A stretch of 30,000 bases of DNA from Chara braunii (lineage: Eukaryota > Streptophyta > Charophyceae > Charales > Characeae): contig BFEA01000244.1 of assembly GCA_003427395.1 (NCBI GenBank), positions 1,393,388 to 1,423,387 on the forward strand, read 5' to 3'. Both the position numbers and the translations under genes were made by a program. Every line of letters begins with the position of its first letter. The stretch's first letter is position 1. The notes under the pieces were generated by a model. It was not told where the DNA came from and made no database searches. It saw only the letters and a list, made by a program, of their open reading frames with translations. Shown here in pieces: positions 8,902 to 20,507 of the stretch.

Positions 8902-9793
8902 AACTCACCCAAAAGAGTCAACGCAGGCCCAAGTGTGGTAGATAGATCTAGTCCAAGCATTCCAGAACCTCATCTTTTCGTTACTGAAAAAAACCTTGTG
9001 AATTGTTCCTTACAGGTAGTGTTTTGATGAATCCGTCCTCTTCGTTTCAAGAGAGTTAGGACTCTCTGTTAATATCAGAATGCAGTTACGAAGTCCTCGC
9101 AGTTAGTCCCATAACGGTTTCAATGCTCCAGCATGGCGGTGTTAATGCCCTGTAGTGGTGCGGACTCCACCCAGTACCTCACCAGACTTTCCCCATGGAC
9201 AATGCCGCTCAACATATCGCGAGCAACCTTGGTCTCTCCAATTGCCTTGTCACCACTCTACGACATGAAATGTGGTTGGGGATGGCAATATGACTAGAAG
9301 AGCAACTTTCGGTCCCGTCATGGCCCCCCTAGACGTTTAGGTTAACAAGAAGTATAATTTGAACTTTCCGATTAGGGCCCGTTGTCGGAGTTAGTTCCAG
9401 ATGTTGAGCAGTGAAAGTGTCGTAATCCTTCAATCTTTTCCTCCTTACGAGGAACTGGTCACGCTCAGAGGTCACGAGGTCGCGGCACAGAGGCCGGCGT
9501 CCCCCTTCCCGGCGTTCCCGCCAAGGCCACAGACTAGAAGAAGAAGAAGACTAAGCAATTCAAACATAGTCGTTATGACTCATGATTCCTAGGGTCCCCT
9601 GTATGCTATGCAATTTCCAATTCTCAAGCAAAACACTCATCACGATTCATTCCATTTCCTCTCACTCTTTGCAATTTTCTTCACAAGGCTGAACCTCATT
9701 GGTCGAACCGGTGGTCTATTCAACAAACTTAGCTCAAGGCTCTTTGTTATGCTCATTCTCAACCAATCACAGCAAACAATCATGAAAAGGGAC
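8902..9793. other. No recognisable gene
   Basis: The sequence next to the tRNA pair has no open frame above about 93 codons and no motif recognised. The part to about 9560 could still be organelle-derived, including a GC-rich frame at 9401-9592 with an Arg-rich tail, but this is a guess from position only. Confidence 0.3.
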
Positions 9794-10090
9794 CCTAGTG
9801 TCATTTTTCAGCTCATCTTAGGATCTCCTCCCCCTCTGGTAAGAGATCCCAAGGTCATTCTTAATCTAGGATCTCCTCAGGAGTCCTAGTGCCATTTCTC
9901 AGTTTATCTTAGGATCTCCTCCTCGTGTGGTAGGAGATCCCAAGGCCATTCTTAATTTAGGATCTCCTCTCCCTTTGGCACGAATCCAATTGCCATTTCT
10001 CAACTCCTCCTAGGATCCCCTCCCCCTATGGTAAGAGACTCCAAAGCTATTCTCAATCTAGTATCTCCTCTCCCTTTGGAAGAAGCCCTA
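9794..10090. repeat. Imperfect 91-101-bp tandem repeat, 3 units
   Basis: Units start near 9796, 9887 and 9988 with CTAGTGYCATTTYTCAG followed by TAGGATCTCCTCC. Each unit contains a second, related half with GAGATCCCAAGG then TTCTTAAT and GGATCTCCTC. The underlying period is therefore about 45-50 bases. No coding potential is seen. Confidence 0.65.
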
Positions 10091-11959
10091 GATACCCTTT
10101 CTAGTTAGTGCCCGAGGGGGTGGGCCTCGAGTACACGGATCCGGCTTCAACCCGCGGTTAGAAGGTGACCATTCCTTTTTCATTTTGTGCACGCATTTTT
10201 ATTTCATAGATATGTGATCTACTTTCCAATGTGAGACTCAACGATATACACCCGACTTAGCATCTAGTGCCCTAAGCAGAGGCTTGTACCCTCATACGGC
10301 ACTAGCCCACCCGACCGTTCAACCATCAACATATAGTGAAATCACTCATGCGGATATTCTTACGGGACCCTTATTTTCTCTGTGCTCCTCATCTCTCAGT
10401 CGGATTAGGCTCCTATGGAAGGCGAGTCACTCATTTCTTACCCATAGGTTCCCTAACCTCTCAACAACAACTCATGTTTTTTTCTTAATCATCCAATCCA
10501 TGATAAGAACGGATGTCCCATGATTTGTACAAGAGTGTTGAAATAGTTTTTGTTCACAAATAACAATAAACAAAACAGTTTTCTATGGTCCTCTCAGTTG
10601 TTCTTAGCTCCCATCCCTTTTTTTCGGTAGCGTTGTTCGTCAGTCTCGTCTCATAAAAGTAGCTTCACAATAAAGTAGCAATTCTTGGAAAAGCACACCA
10701 TAGTAACTGCGAGTTTGTTTGGCTTAAAAAAAAACACAATTGCCACTAATCAGGTCACACGCGACGACGACCGCTATAGGCAATCTACAAGTCCTGCCTA
10801 TTTACATTCTCCACCAACTTTTCTTTTCGTCTTCAAGGCGAATTATGTCGAATCAGGCGGCCTTTCACTTATCCACCTCACCCTTTCCTCTTTCCCGATC
10901 ATACTTGTGGTTCTCAAACCGATAGGTAGTCATTTCACGTTTTCTATCTGCGAGCTACCTCGTCTGTCAAGAACGCAAATGTGGTAATTGGTTCCCCTTT
11001 TCTCATCATTTCTCAAGCTTGAATAGTCGAATGGTGATTGTATACACTGACCCACTGCTCAAACTAATAGTTGCAAGAAGGTTCATACTCCTCTCCCTAT
11101 TTGTCCACCTTTACTTTAGAGGTGGATTGCTCGGCTCACTCTTCTTCCTCACGAATCCTCAGGTTTTGTAACATCTTCCACCTCTTTCTCACTGCTAATA
11201 TCAATGACAGGGTGAGGATCCCTTTCAACTTTCCGTTTCCCTTTTTTGTCCTCATGACCGACTTCTTCCCCGCAACCCTCTTTTCTCACTACCTTCCTCT
11301 CTGCCATCTCTTATATAGTTTTTCCCCTTGTCCCCAGTACGCATCTAATAACACTCTCTTTGTACACCACTTTCTTTCTCAAGACTCTCCTCTTCTTCCC
11401 CTCTTATCCTCATCAGATTCTACAACCCTTTTTTCACCTTCCTTGAGTGGCGGCGACATTTTAGAACAGGCTTTATTCTTCCTCTCGACGTAGGTGGGTC
11501 TTAGATGTCCAGGGTCCACGACCAACACCATTTTGTGTTTTTGTGGTTCCTGGGAACGCTTCCGTAACACTTCCAACTCATCCAATGACATGTTCTAATT
11601 TTCGTTGTTGAACTTCATATTGGTTTTCTCTTGAACTCATTTTTTTCCCCTTTTCTACAAGCAACAACACGCACACAATAAAGATAAAAGCCCTTGCCCT
11701 ATCATACGACCCCGCTTCCCACAAACATTCTCAATCCCTAGTAATGTACAACCCCTAAGATCCACTTTTTCCCAGTACATTATGATACATTGTCCCAGGG
11801 ATCAAAACCCTCTTTTCTCCACAACCAAGCAGCCCATGCATTCCATCCCACTGCCGCCAAGGAAACGATCACAAACGAAACATGGTTTTTCTGCTCGCAT
11901 AAGACGTCTGCTCGCTCTCAACCGGCCAACCCTTCTTTTTCCCTATCACATGACTTTTG
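10091..11959. other. No recognisable gene; possible 3' part of minus-strand retroelement
   Basis: Pyrimidine-rich on the plus strand. Open frames of 60-140 codons occur on both strands. None shows a known motif. The minus-strand frame at 11379-11591 (70 codons, rich in Lys, Glu and Arg, beginning MSLDELEVLRKRSQEPQ) lies downstream of the integrase relic and is the only one with a protein-like composition. It could be a leftover of that element's 3' region. No LTR ends or polypurine tract were found. Confidence 0.3.
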
Positions 11960-13260
11960 CAGTCACTGTTCCACAGGATCTCGGCTAAAAAAATTGACCA
12001 GCCACTGCCTCGAAAACGGTCCCATTATCTGAATTTCATCCACGTTTTCCTGTTCAAGCATGTCCAAGCCCACTCGCTTAGCCACCCAGTAAGGACCTTT
12101 AAACCTTCATTCCAACTGTCTGGACCATGTGCTCTCAAGGGCCGAGTTCCTAACGAGCATCAGTTCCCCAACCTACAGTTGTAACAATTCCTTTTTAAAT
12201 TCTTAACTTGATCCCTTCTGGCCTTGTCCTTCATTCTGCTGTCGATAACCCGGTTAATAATCCCCTTCATCCCCACCTCATTGCTAATGACCTGTTGACA
12301 CTTGATCTCTACCAGCTCGTCTGTTGTAAGGTGAGGATCATCTTCAAGTCTGTTCTAGGTAGGTACTAAAGCTTCTATAAGGAAATCGATGTTCTGCCAT
12401 ACTAGAGTTTGGTCAGAATGCACCATGTGGTCCTATTTGGAGTTACATTTTTCGAGAAGATGGCCTGCTTAAGGTACTTGGGCCAGTTCTAAAGGTTGGC
12501 TGCAATAAACTTAGCAATCGTGTTCTTCAATGTCCAGTGACCCCTCTCTACGGGCGAATTAGCGTCATGATGATATTGTTCAATCAACTTAATGGGCACA
12601 TGAAGCCTCTTGGATACCTCTTAAACCTCCTAATTTACGAACTCCATCCTATTATCTGCAATGAATCTCCTGATGAACGAGTGTCTTGAAAAAAATCCTC
12701 CACCGAGTTCACCACTCCTTTACTTTTTTTTTTTTTTAAGGGATACAACCTCCTCGAAGCTACTCAGGTTGTCACTCGCGTTGAGGATATACCTATATTC
12801 TTCACTGGATATGGGCCTAACTGCTAGGTCGAGGTGAACTAGAGGTCCTGGTCCCAAGATAAGTGTGGGTCTTAGAGGCTTAAATATGCAAGTCAAAGTC
12901 CGTTCTTGACAGATTAGACATATCTGATAATAAACGACTACCATGTTTCCCATTCCTGGCCAAAAGTAGAGAGACGCTATTTTTGTCAACATTCCTTTTG
13001 ACGATCGGTGTTCTTCTACCTGATTATCGTGCATAGCCTGGATTACATCTAGTTCGCACGAATGTCCACACACCACCCTCATTGGCGTAGTCCCTTCTTC
13101 TCTACTAGACAGATGCCCCTCCTTCAATACTTTCCGCTTTCCTCCCTTGCCTTCACGCCAACTTCTTCGGGTTGCTTATTACCTACCAACAACAACCCAA
13201 TTTCCCTTAAAACCCCATCATATTGTCCTCTAACTATGCTAGTGTCTGGACACAATGAAC
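11960..13260 (-). pseudogene. Ty3/gypsy-type integrase relic
   Basis: Read on the minus strand from 13260 down. A lead-in (EEVGVKARE) is followed at 13127-12720 by a zinc-binding domain, HDNQVEEH then 29 residues then CLIC, i.e. H-x6-H-x29-C-x2-C. The core follows with VHLDLAV (first catalytic Asp, codon at 12830-12828). A run of about 16 A residues in the coding strand (plus 12723-12738) breaks the frame. Beyond it one frame carries IADNRMEFVN (Asp at 12656-12654) and SPVERGHW (Glu at 12548-12546), with exactly 35 codons between them. Three in-frame stops fall after the run: TAG, TAA and a later TAG after AANL. Recognisable tail pieces (VIDSRMKDKARRDQVK, then FKGPYWVAKRVG in another frame) reach about 11960. 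The catalytic triad is preserved but the gene is not translatable. No RT is seen on this strand upstream. Confidence 0.75.
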
Positions 13261-16127
13261 CTGAAAAATGGTGGTCCTTAGGCTCCAAAATCAAAGAGGT
13301 TGTGGTAGGAGTGAGAATGGCTCAATTTTGAAATTGAGAACGGATTCGAGAGGGATGCAACTGGTTGTTGAGGGCTTTAGTTTTTGAAGGCTAGGTGCAG
13401 TGAACCTGAAAATTGTGGTTCCAGCATGATCCGAGATAAAACGACCAACTAGAGTGGAGAGAAAAGGGCCTAGAAGAAGAATGGGAGAGCATCTTGTGAC
13501 CGGATTCACTTTGGGATGAGTCGGGCACAATAGCATAGAGATGGGAGCGTTCAGATATAGTGTACCTAAATCAAAAGTCTCTAGAGGCAGCCAGCTCACA
13601 AACAGATAAAAACATACACCTAGGGGAGAAGGAGACACTTGTTTCAGATACATTTGTGACTATATTAATCATGGGGTGAAACCGTTATAAAATACCGTAG
13701 TTTTTCTTGATTTGTTTTTAGAAAATCAGAAAAAATCAAGAGGGAGGTAGGCCGAGATGCAAACACATATTCCAAGGACACTTGGAGCCAACATTGAGTC
13801 TGGATGCACCTCAGGGTGTGCCGCTCCACTTGTTTCTAGTTGGGGCGAGTATGGGGGCAATGAGACTAAGAAAATGGGCCCCATTGCGCTCTGAGAAATA
13901 ACGGACTGCAAAGGGATGCTTGGACCGAAGGGAAATAGCCTTAGCATGAGCGAAATACATGAGGAAGTGCTCCAGGCACAAGGGGGCCAACTAGCGACGA
14001 CGATTGCCAACCGCAAAATCAATATCTAGCCGACGAAAATATTTGTCGTACTTATGGCGCATGAGAAGAAGGGTTCATGGGATTGTCGGGGACTGGGTAG
14101 TCCCAAAGAAATTAGGATATCAAGGAGAGGTTTGTCAAGGATTAGACGGACACAAATAAAAATAGTCACTAATTGGGGTTGGGACCGGCGGAACCCCAAC
14201 GGGACCAAGAGATGGAACCAGCATGAGAAAGTGGTTGGGACTTGAAATGTCCCAAGGGAAAATGTAGGATGGCATGAAAATAACAAACCAAGGAGAGATG
14301 CATCGTCAAATCAAGATCTAAATGGTTAAAAATATTAGCATCACTCGTGCAATCACTAGTAGAGTAAAAACGAGAAGTTTCGGAGAAAAGAGAAAGAAAA
14401 ATGAGAGAGGGAGGCCTAGGGGGTAGTCCAAGAGAAGTCGGACCAGCTGCATGAGGAAAATAGAGGCTTGACTGACTCTACATGGGGAATGGTCTACTTA
14501 GAATTAATCGACGCAAGGGAGGGATCATAATTTCATACTAACGGAGGCAAAGAGGTCCCACACATGTGGGGGGTGCCATTATTGCAGTCCAAGAAATCTT
14601 GGACTACCACTACATCTTGGTCTAGATTCAGGTCCAGATCTAGGGCATAGAAATATTGTCAAGAACTAGTTGACACTTGTCATGTCCAAAAAAAAAAAAA
14701 AAAAAAAAGGAGAGAAAAGGGAGGGAGAATGAGATAAACGCGAGGAAAAGGTAGGATTGAGTTAACTGTTGACTAGGGGCTGAGAAAGTAGAGACTGTCA
14801 GCTCCCTGCGCTTACATGTGCACTCCGAATTTAGTGGAGTAAAACTTTGGTGACCGGTTTCTATTTTGGCCTTAGATCTGAGATTCTGACCAAGGGAAAA
14901 GGTGAAATGGTCGTTTTTGGTCATGCCAACTCAAACGGCCTACTCCGGAATGAGTTGGTAGCTAAAAATGGAAAAAAACAAAGAAAGCAACAAGACAAAA
15001 CTGTGAGGAATATGCCCTCACGGGGCCCTAGCCAACATGCACATGATATGGTTTGTGGCCCCCAACAAGCATTGTGCCCGCCCTAAGTGATAGCGGGCAT
15101 GAATATCCAAAAGAGTCCCTTATCTCAACATTTTCGATATGGGTATCAGGCAGTTGCAACATGCCAATTGGTTGAATTGCAACGTTAGCCTTTCCCTCGG
15201 CTCTTTCCTGAAATAGCAGCTGCGTTAAGCAGTTGAGCCCAGGGTCGGGTGGTTGCACCCTGGGCACACGCAGTGTGAGGCCAACACATCACGAAGTGAC
15301 TGCGAACGAATCGGAATGTGGCATTGTCGTCACAGAGGTCTAGCGAGCCAATGAGAGCACGGGAAACACTTGGAGCCTGGAGGCTGCCTGAACCTGCCCA
15401 ACAAGAAAGGGCCCAGGCCCCAAACTATGGCACAGGGCCTGGACGCAGACACTGGGCCCCAACCAGAAGCAACTGGGTGATTCCTCAGCCAGGCCCACAC
15501 AGCCAAAGAGGGTCGTGACTTCCATATAGGAAGATTGCTGGCGAGAGTGAGGTATTTTGGCCTAGGCAGGCAATGCGGACACGCTATTGCGCTGCTGCAC
15601 AAGTGTCTGCATGTGCGCTGCTGGCTGGGGCGCACGCCGATGCTATGAGGTGAGAGGGGCGTTGCACGACAGCGGGCACGCGGCGGCCATAGCCGGGCTA
15701 CAGGGACCCATGCGGGCGATGGGCGAAGGTGGTCTTCCGGTAGGAGGCACGTGAGTGGGTGGACAATGTCTAATGAGGGGAGGAGAGAGAACGTACCTGG
15801 TGTATGTGGGAGGTCGACATTGGTGTGGACGTCATGTACATTGGTCTTCAACATTGGAAGTGATCTTGTTGCACGAATGTAGATGGACTAGAGAGGCTCA
15901 GTAGAGTAGGTTGGGCGCTGGGCGCCAGACAGAGATGAGCGACATTGGATACTGTGTTGGTGGGGCCTAAGGGCAATAACATTGGCACACGAGTTCACTG
16001 TTTGCTCTTATTTGGATGGAATCTTGGTGCATTTGAGCTCTTTGCTTGATACATGCTTATCTGGACTTCTGTGTGATTTTGCAATTTGTATTTCTGTCTA
16101 TCGCTCTCCCACATATTCCTTGCAATT
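13261..16127. other. Long stretch without recognisable genes
   Basis: Frames up to 174 codons occur (for example minus 15330-15854, rich in Pro, Ser, Leu and Arg in GC-rich DNA), but no domain or family is recognised and they overlap frames on the other strand. Local features are a 21-base A run at 14688-14708 and a hairpin CCAGGCCC/GGGCCTGG (15413-15420 with 15435-15442). Another hairpin is TGCCCGC/GCGGGCA near 15076-15100. The part just before 16128 could be a decayed LTR ending TTGCA. Confidence 0.35.
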
Positions 16128-16140
16128 TGGTGTTAGAGTT
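16128..16140 (+). other. Possible degenerate primer-binding site (initiator tRNA-Met)
   Basis: TGGTGTTAGAGTT matches the 13-base complement of the initiator tRNA-Met 3' end (TGGTATCAGAGCC) at 9 positions, and all four differences are transitions. It is preceded by TGCA, a plausible LTR end, and lies about 1.4 kb before the gag relic on the same strand. No LTR start or promoter was identified upstream, so the call is weak. Confidence 0.25.
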
Positions 16141-17534
16141 GGTTCGAGTTCGCCATTACCTGGCGCTGGCGACATTGTTAGCTGGTGCGCTAACGATGCT
16201 TCTACGCAGTACGAATATATTGGCACTGACATGATCAGCCACTCCATGGTAGAGGGGAGTTGGTCGGAAGGCTATAGCCCCGCGTGGGAGCTGTGGCGAC
16301 AACAAATGTATGTGTGATGATGAGAACATGCTGATGTGGCATTTTGGTTGAGGTGGCACTGCATTGCGTTGTGGGTGGTACCGAGGCTACGATCGGTCAT
16401 CGAAATGCACATCAACTCAATTGGTGAGAAATTTGTGGTTGGGGGAAGTTATCTTTAGGTACGTTGTTCCCTCACCTTATCTTCCCTCCCAATCTCTTCT
16501 TACCATGAGGAAATGAGTCCAACTTGAGTGTCCTGTTCTGGTTAAGGGTTCGTGAGTGCGCTACCTTAAGAGTCGACTTTCTTCCTAGTGGCGCATCTGG
16601 CAGGAGAGGGCGGTGCCTCTGAAGGGCCCTGGTCGAAACACGGGTCATGATCACCATGCCAACCCATAGGAGTAGTACACACACGCCATGTTGCTTTGTC
16701 CTTTGAGTTCTTTGCTGAGCGAATAGAGGGAACGTGGACTGACCAGTCCTATGCAGACGCTTACCAGACCGTCTATAAATATTCCTGGCAGGGATGTGTT
16801 TTGAATACTGGTTGTGATCGTCGTCCTGTCTGTGACGTTAAATAATTTCTGATGACCTTGGGGGCTGTCCTGAAACTGCCTCTTGATCAGCCAGAGTCAG
16901 ATGGAAGGCTCGTTGCATGCGACGACAAACGAAAGGCAATGCTGGTCATAAGCGAGTTCCTAGGCATATGGGTGGGCCGTTAATGCACACCTTAGACACC
17001 GATGCTTGATGACGAGGACAGGCACGTTGGATACAGGAAAAGGAAGGTTCCAATTGGTGCTCAACTGCAATGACAATTATTTCCATTGTGCATACATCTG
17101 CGCACATGATTTATTTTTATTTTGATTAATTGGTGGACAAACTGCTAACACCTATCAACATCCTAGATTAAAATTGTAGTGTTCTACCATTGCCAATTTT
17201 GTTCGATGCTGCTGTGAGTGAAACTAATCGAAGTAGGATTAGATCATGTGCTCAGTCTATGTACTATACAGTTTGAACGGTAGCCTAGGTGAATTGTTTC
17301 TCAACCCAGTCAGACACATGTTGTGGTAGGCCTCTGTGAGGGCACTTGTGCAGACAACGTCTACCTAGCTGATGAGTGGACCAGGTAGTGGTAAGGATAG
17401 ATCTGTAGGAAGAAGGGTGACACGTTAGGAGCCCCCTAGGATCCCAATCGTGCACCAAGCTTTACCACTTGAGGGAGAGAGGGCTATACGACGGGAAGTA
17501 GTAGTTGAACGTTTGTAGAGGGCCAGAGAAGCGG
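16141..17534. other. Non-coding leader-like stretch before gag relic
   Basis: No recognisable coding content. A frame at 15982-16317 and smaller ones have no motif. TATAAAT at 16774-16780 is preceded by the small hairpin GGACT-GACC-AGTCC (about 16737-16750) but is not linked to a recognisable transcription unit. This may be the long leader of the element whose gag starts near 17535, or unrelated filler. Confidence 0.3.
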
Positions 17535-19160
17535 CGGTAGCAGCCAAGCAAGTGTTTGCAGCGGCAACAACCACTGCAACAACTATGGCTACTTCCTCTG
17601 CTTCCTCTAGTCAGCAGACATTCGGCATGCCGACCTGTTCGCAGTCCACGTCCAGCGGGCTGGGACCCAGCAATTCTTCTAGTCAGATGGCGGGCTCGCA
17701 GTACAGCTCACCACCTCCACACACAAGAGAGGCCATTGAACTCCAGCAAGTTGATCCGTTTACGGTTAGAAAAGGAACTTAAAGAAGCCACCGAAAAAGA
17801 AAAAGAGATTAGAAATAGGAAAGCCAGACTAGAGAATATGAAGAAGGGTACAATGACGATGCCCTTGATGACACAAGCAAAATCCTCAAGGCGGGTTTAT
17901 TGTCCATGCATGCTTACATGGACAGCAAACTGGATGTTATCCAAGATACCCTTGACCAGTTCCGGTGTGCCATGCAGAGAATGGGAAGGGCTTTCACATC
18001 TCCAACAGGCGAACCCGGTCTTCGGCCCCCAACTTTTCGATCACCGATCTCTTCACCGGTGATGACACGTCCCACTATGTCTCAGTTTAGCGGTTCACCA
18101 AACGGTACTTCAGCAGCAGCAACACAAACTGTTTTTTCTTCATCTTCAGGTCCAGCGGTTGGCGCTACACAGCAGCCGATCTCACCAGTGGGACAATATC
18201 AGCCTCGGTACACCCAAGACTCCGCTGAAACCACCTTCAACGTTCTTGGGTGATAAGAAGGATGAGGCTCTCGACACTTGGTTGAGAACAGGGCCAGCGT
18301 GGGTGAGGGCGAAGAGGACGCTGCTCGAGGAAGGGGTGATCACTGTCGCCTCGTATCTTGAGGGATCGACAACCCAATGGCTAGACGGATTGGTAGCCTC
18401 AAAAGGGTTCGGCAGACGAATGAACGATTGGGCTAAGATCATACTTTAGAGAGCTTCATGGAGTTGATAGAAACGCGATAGCACAACCCTCAACAGGTCC
18501 AACAGGCCATTGACACGTTGACCCGACTTGATACTAAAAAGTACAAGTCCGCGCGTGAACTTACCTCTGCCATGGAGCGTGACATTTTTGTCCCCAACAT
18601 ACGGTATGATCCGCAGGTCTTAATGACCATGTTCTTAAAATGTCTTCCAACAGACGTCAAAAACTTGTTGGTCAGCGAGGCCATCATCGAATATCACACT
18701 CTGGTCTCCTTTAGCAAGAAGGCCTTAGAGGCTAGGCTAGGAGGAGTCCAACAACCCTCGATGGATGGGAGAAAGAAGAAGAGTCCACAAGAGTAGAAGA
18801 AAAAGGGTAGTCAATTGATGATGTTTAATTTCGATGGAAATCAAACCAAGATCGACGATGTCTCCAACCTTGTGGACGAAATAAAGTTTGGAAGTGAGGG
18901 TAGCAACCTCGCTTCCCTTGTAAAAGTTAAGGCAATTGGTCGCCGCAAGGGCGGTCAACATAATAGTCGAGGGTAGACCCAAAACTCAAACAAGATTCCA
19001 ACTTGGGTGAGGGCGGGTCTGCATCAAGATGTGTGTCGAGATCGTTATTCACGAGGACCTTGCATAAACTGTGGTGAGTACGACCATCAGCACTTCAGGT
19101 GCAAAAAGGTATCGGAGAAGATACCTCCCAAAGGTGGTTTCGGGAATTCTTCTTCCTAAG
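17535..19160 (+). pseudogene. Retrotransposon gag relic with CCHC knuckle
   Basis: Gag of a Ty3/gypsy-type element, in several frames. The N-terminal part (about 17540-17780) is rich in Ala, Thr and Ser. A next piece (17900-18253) has MHAYMDSKLDVIQDTLDQF, a helical stretch. Frame 18159-18449 carries DEALDTWLRTGPAWVRAK and SYLEGSTTQWLDGLV, the signature of the retrotransposon gag domain. Frame 18518-18796 continues with YKSARELTSAMER and IEYHTLVSFSKKALEARLG. A zinc knuckle C-x2-C-x4-H-x4-C is encoded at 19061-19102 (C at 19061 and 19070, H at 19085, C at 19100). Stops at 18796, near 18975 and near 19157, plus at least two frame changes, make it non-functional. It is followed in order by protease and RT relics of the same element. 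Confidence 0.8.
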
Positions 19161-19287
19161 GTGGGGCTTCTATGAGCTCCAATTCGAGAAACACATCGGA
19201 CCAGTGGAAGTTATAGCTGCTTCTACTCCTAAGTAGTGGTTCTAGAGGGGAGCATTTCATAGTGGAAGCTGGTGTAGGTGGCTGCAA

Positions 19288-19827
19288 GTGTGGTGCCTTC
19301 GTAGACATTGGCTCCACACGGAACTTCAAAGTCGCGGTTGCGTTGAGAGACTGCGCCCAAAGGACCAGGTGCAGCGCCTAAGTAGAACAGTAGCATCTAC
19401 TTTGGTCAACCAAGAGCGCATGTTGGTAGAGGACTACGTCAGGGACATGCTCTGCACCTTCTCTTATGGAGGTGGGGAACTTAATCATAATATTTCGTTC
19501 CTAGTCAGTGATGACTTGCCATATGACATGTTATTAGGTATATACTACCTCGATATGGCCAAGCCCCATTTTGATTGGGACAAGAAAGTGCTAAAGCATG
19601 AGTTGCCTAATGGGAGAACCGTTAGACTAGCTCAGTACAAGGCTAGCAGGTTAGTTGACTCCTATGGGTGCTTATGTGCAGCGTCGTTCTATAATTCCTA
19701 TAAACAAAACCAAGAGGAGGGTATGTACTTAGTGTTTGTCTCTGAGAAAGGGGAGGCCGTTAAAACACCCTTAAAGATAGAAACTGTCGTCACTAAGTAC
19801 CCCGATCTGTTTGAGGAGTCTTTATGA
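19288..19827 (+). pseudogene. Retropepsin-like aspartic protease relic
   Basis: Between gag and RT of the same element. The active-site region reads FVDIGSTRNF (Asp codon 19304-19306) in one frame, with Ile where D-T-G or D-S-G is expected. After a frame change near 19340-19380 the rest is in frame 19288-19827. It contains VEDYVRDMLCTFSYG, ISFLVSDDLPYDMLLG (the flap-distal D-x-L-L-G motif) and KPHFDWDKKVLKHELP. The frame ends with KYPDLFEESL, the usual start of the RT region, at a TGA (19825-19827) probably from CGA. The altered active site and split frame argue it is inactive. Confidence 0.7.
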
Positions 19828-20507
19828 GTGGTGGATAGGGAGGTTGTCCATGTCGTAGAGATAATCCCGGGTAGCAAGATACCCAAAGGACGAATCTATA
19901 AGATGGCACTGACCGAGCTAGATGAACTTCGGCGACAACTCAAAAGTTTACAGAAAAGGGTTGGATACGGTCTAGCACCTCCCCTTCAGCTACCCGTCTT
20001 ATTTGTATCGAAGAAGGGGGGGTCATTGAGGATGTGCATTGATTATAGAGGCCTCAATGTCATCACAGTTAAAAACGCAGAGCCTCTACCGTGCATCGAC
20101 GGCCTACTAGATAGGGTGCAGGGGTGTAAGTACTTTACAAAGATAGGCTTAAAATCCGACGACCGTCAGATTGCCATTAGACTAGAGGACCAACACAAAA
20201 CCGCCTTTTAGACCAGGTACGGTCTTACGAGTTTGTGGTGATGCCCTTTGGCCTTTGCAATGCGCCGGGAACATTCCAGCGCGCCATGAATAAGATATTC
20301 CATGACTACTTGGATAAGTTTATTGTCGTGTACTTCGAAGGCATTCTTATCTTTAGTAGAATTTTGTTGAGGAGCATGCTCAACATGTAGAAAAAGTACT
20401 TCCACTCCTACGATAGCACAAGTATAAGATACATTTAGAGAAATGTGAGTTCAATCACACTAAAATCTTGTACTTGGGTCATAAGGTATCCACAGAAGGG
20501 ATTGTGC
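19828..20507 (+). pseudogene. Ty3/gypsy-type RT relic, catalytic residues lost
   Basis: Follows the protease relic in the same frame after a stop. Motifs in order: GSKIPKGRIYKMALTELDEL, then LPVLFVSKKGGSLRMCIDYR (RT fingers). FTKIGLKSDDRQIAI follows, where the usual F-T-K-L-D-L has Gly instead of the catalytic Asp. HKTAF is followed by TAG (20209-20211) in place of the family Gln. After a loss of bases near 20221, the other frame gives [20 protein letters not shown] and [12 protein letters not shown] (20331-20342 encode YFEG), so both Asp of YxDD are changed. The last recognisable part is HTKILYLGHKVSTEGIV, ending about 20506. RNase H and integrase are missing because a 92-bp satellite array starts exactly there. 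Confidence 0.85.

Noticed and set aside
15330-15854. A 174-codon minus-strand open frame
   Set aside because: GC-rich DNA, composition rich in Pro, Ser, Leu and Arg, no domain recognised and overlapping frames of similar quality on the other strand.
16155-16180. TTACCTGGCGCTGGCG as another tRNA-Asp-type primer site
   Set aside because: Only the first six bases match the tRNA-Asp complement well, and a competing initiator-Met-like site lies just upstream at 16128.
16764-16788. TATAAAT at 16774 flanked by CCAG and CTGG as a further TATA-in-hairpin case
   Set aside because: Only four pairs with a 17-base spacer, easily chance, and no primer-binding site follows.
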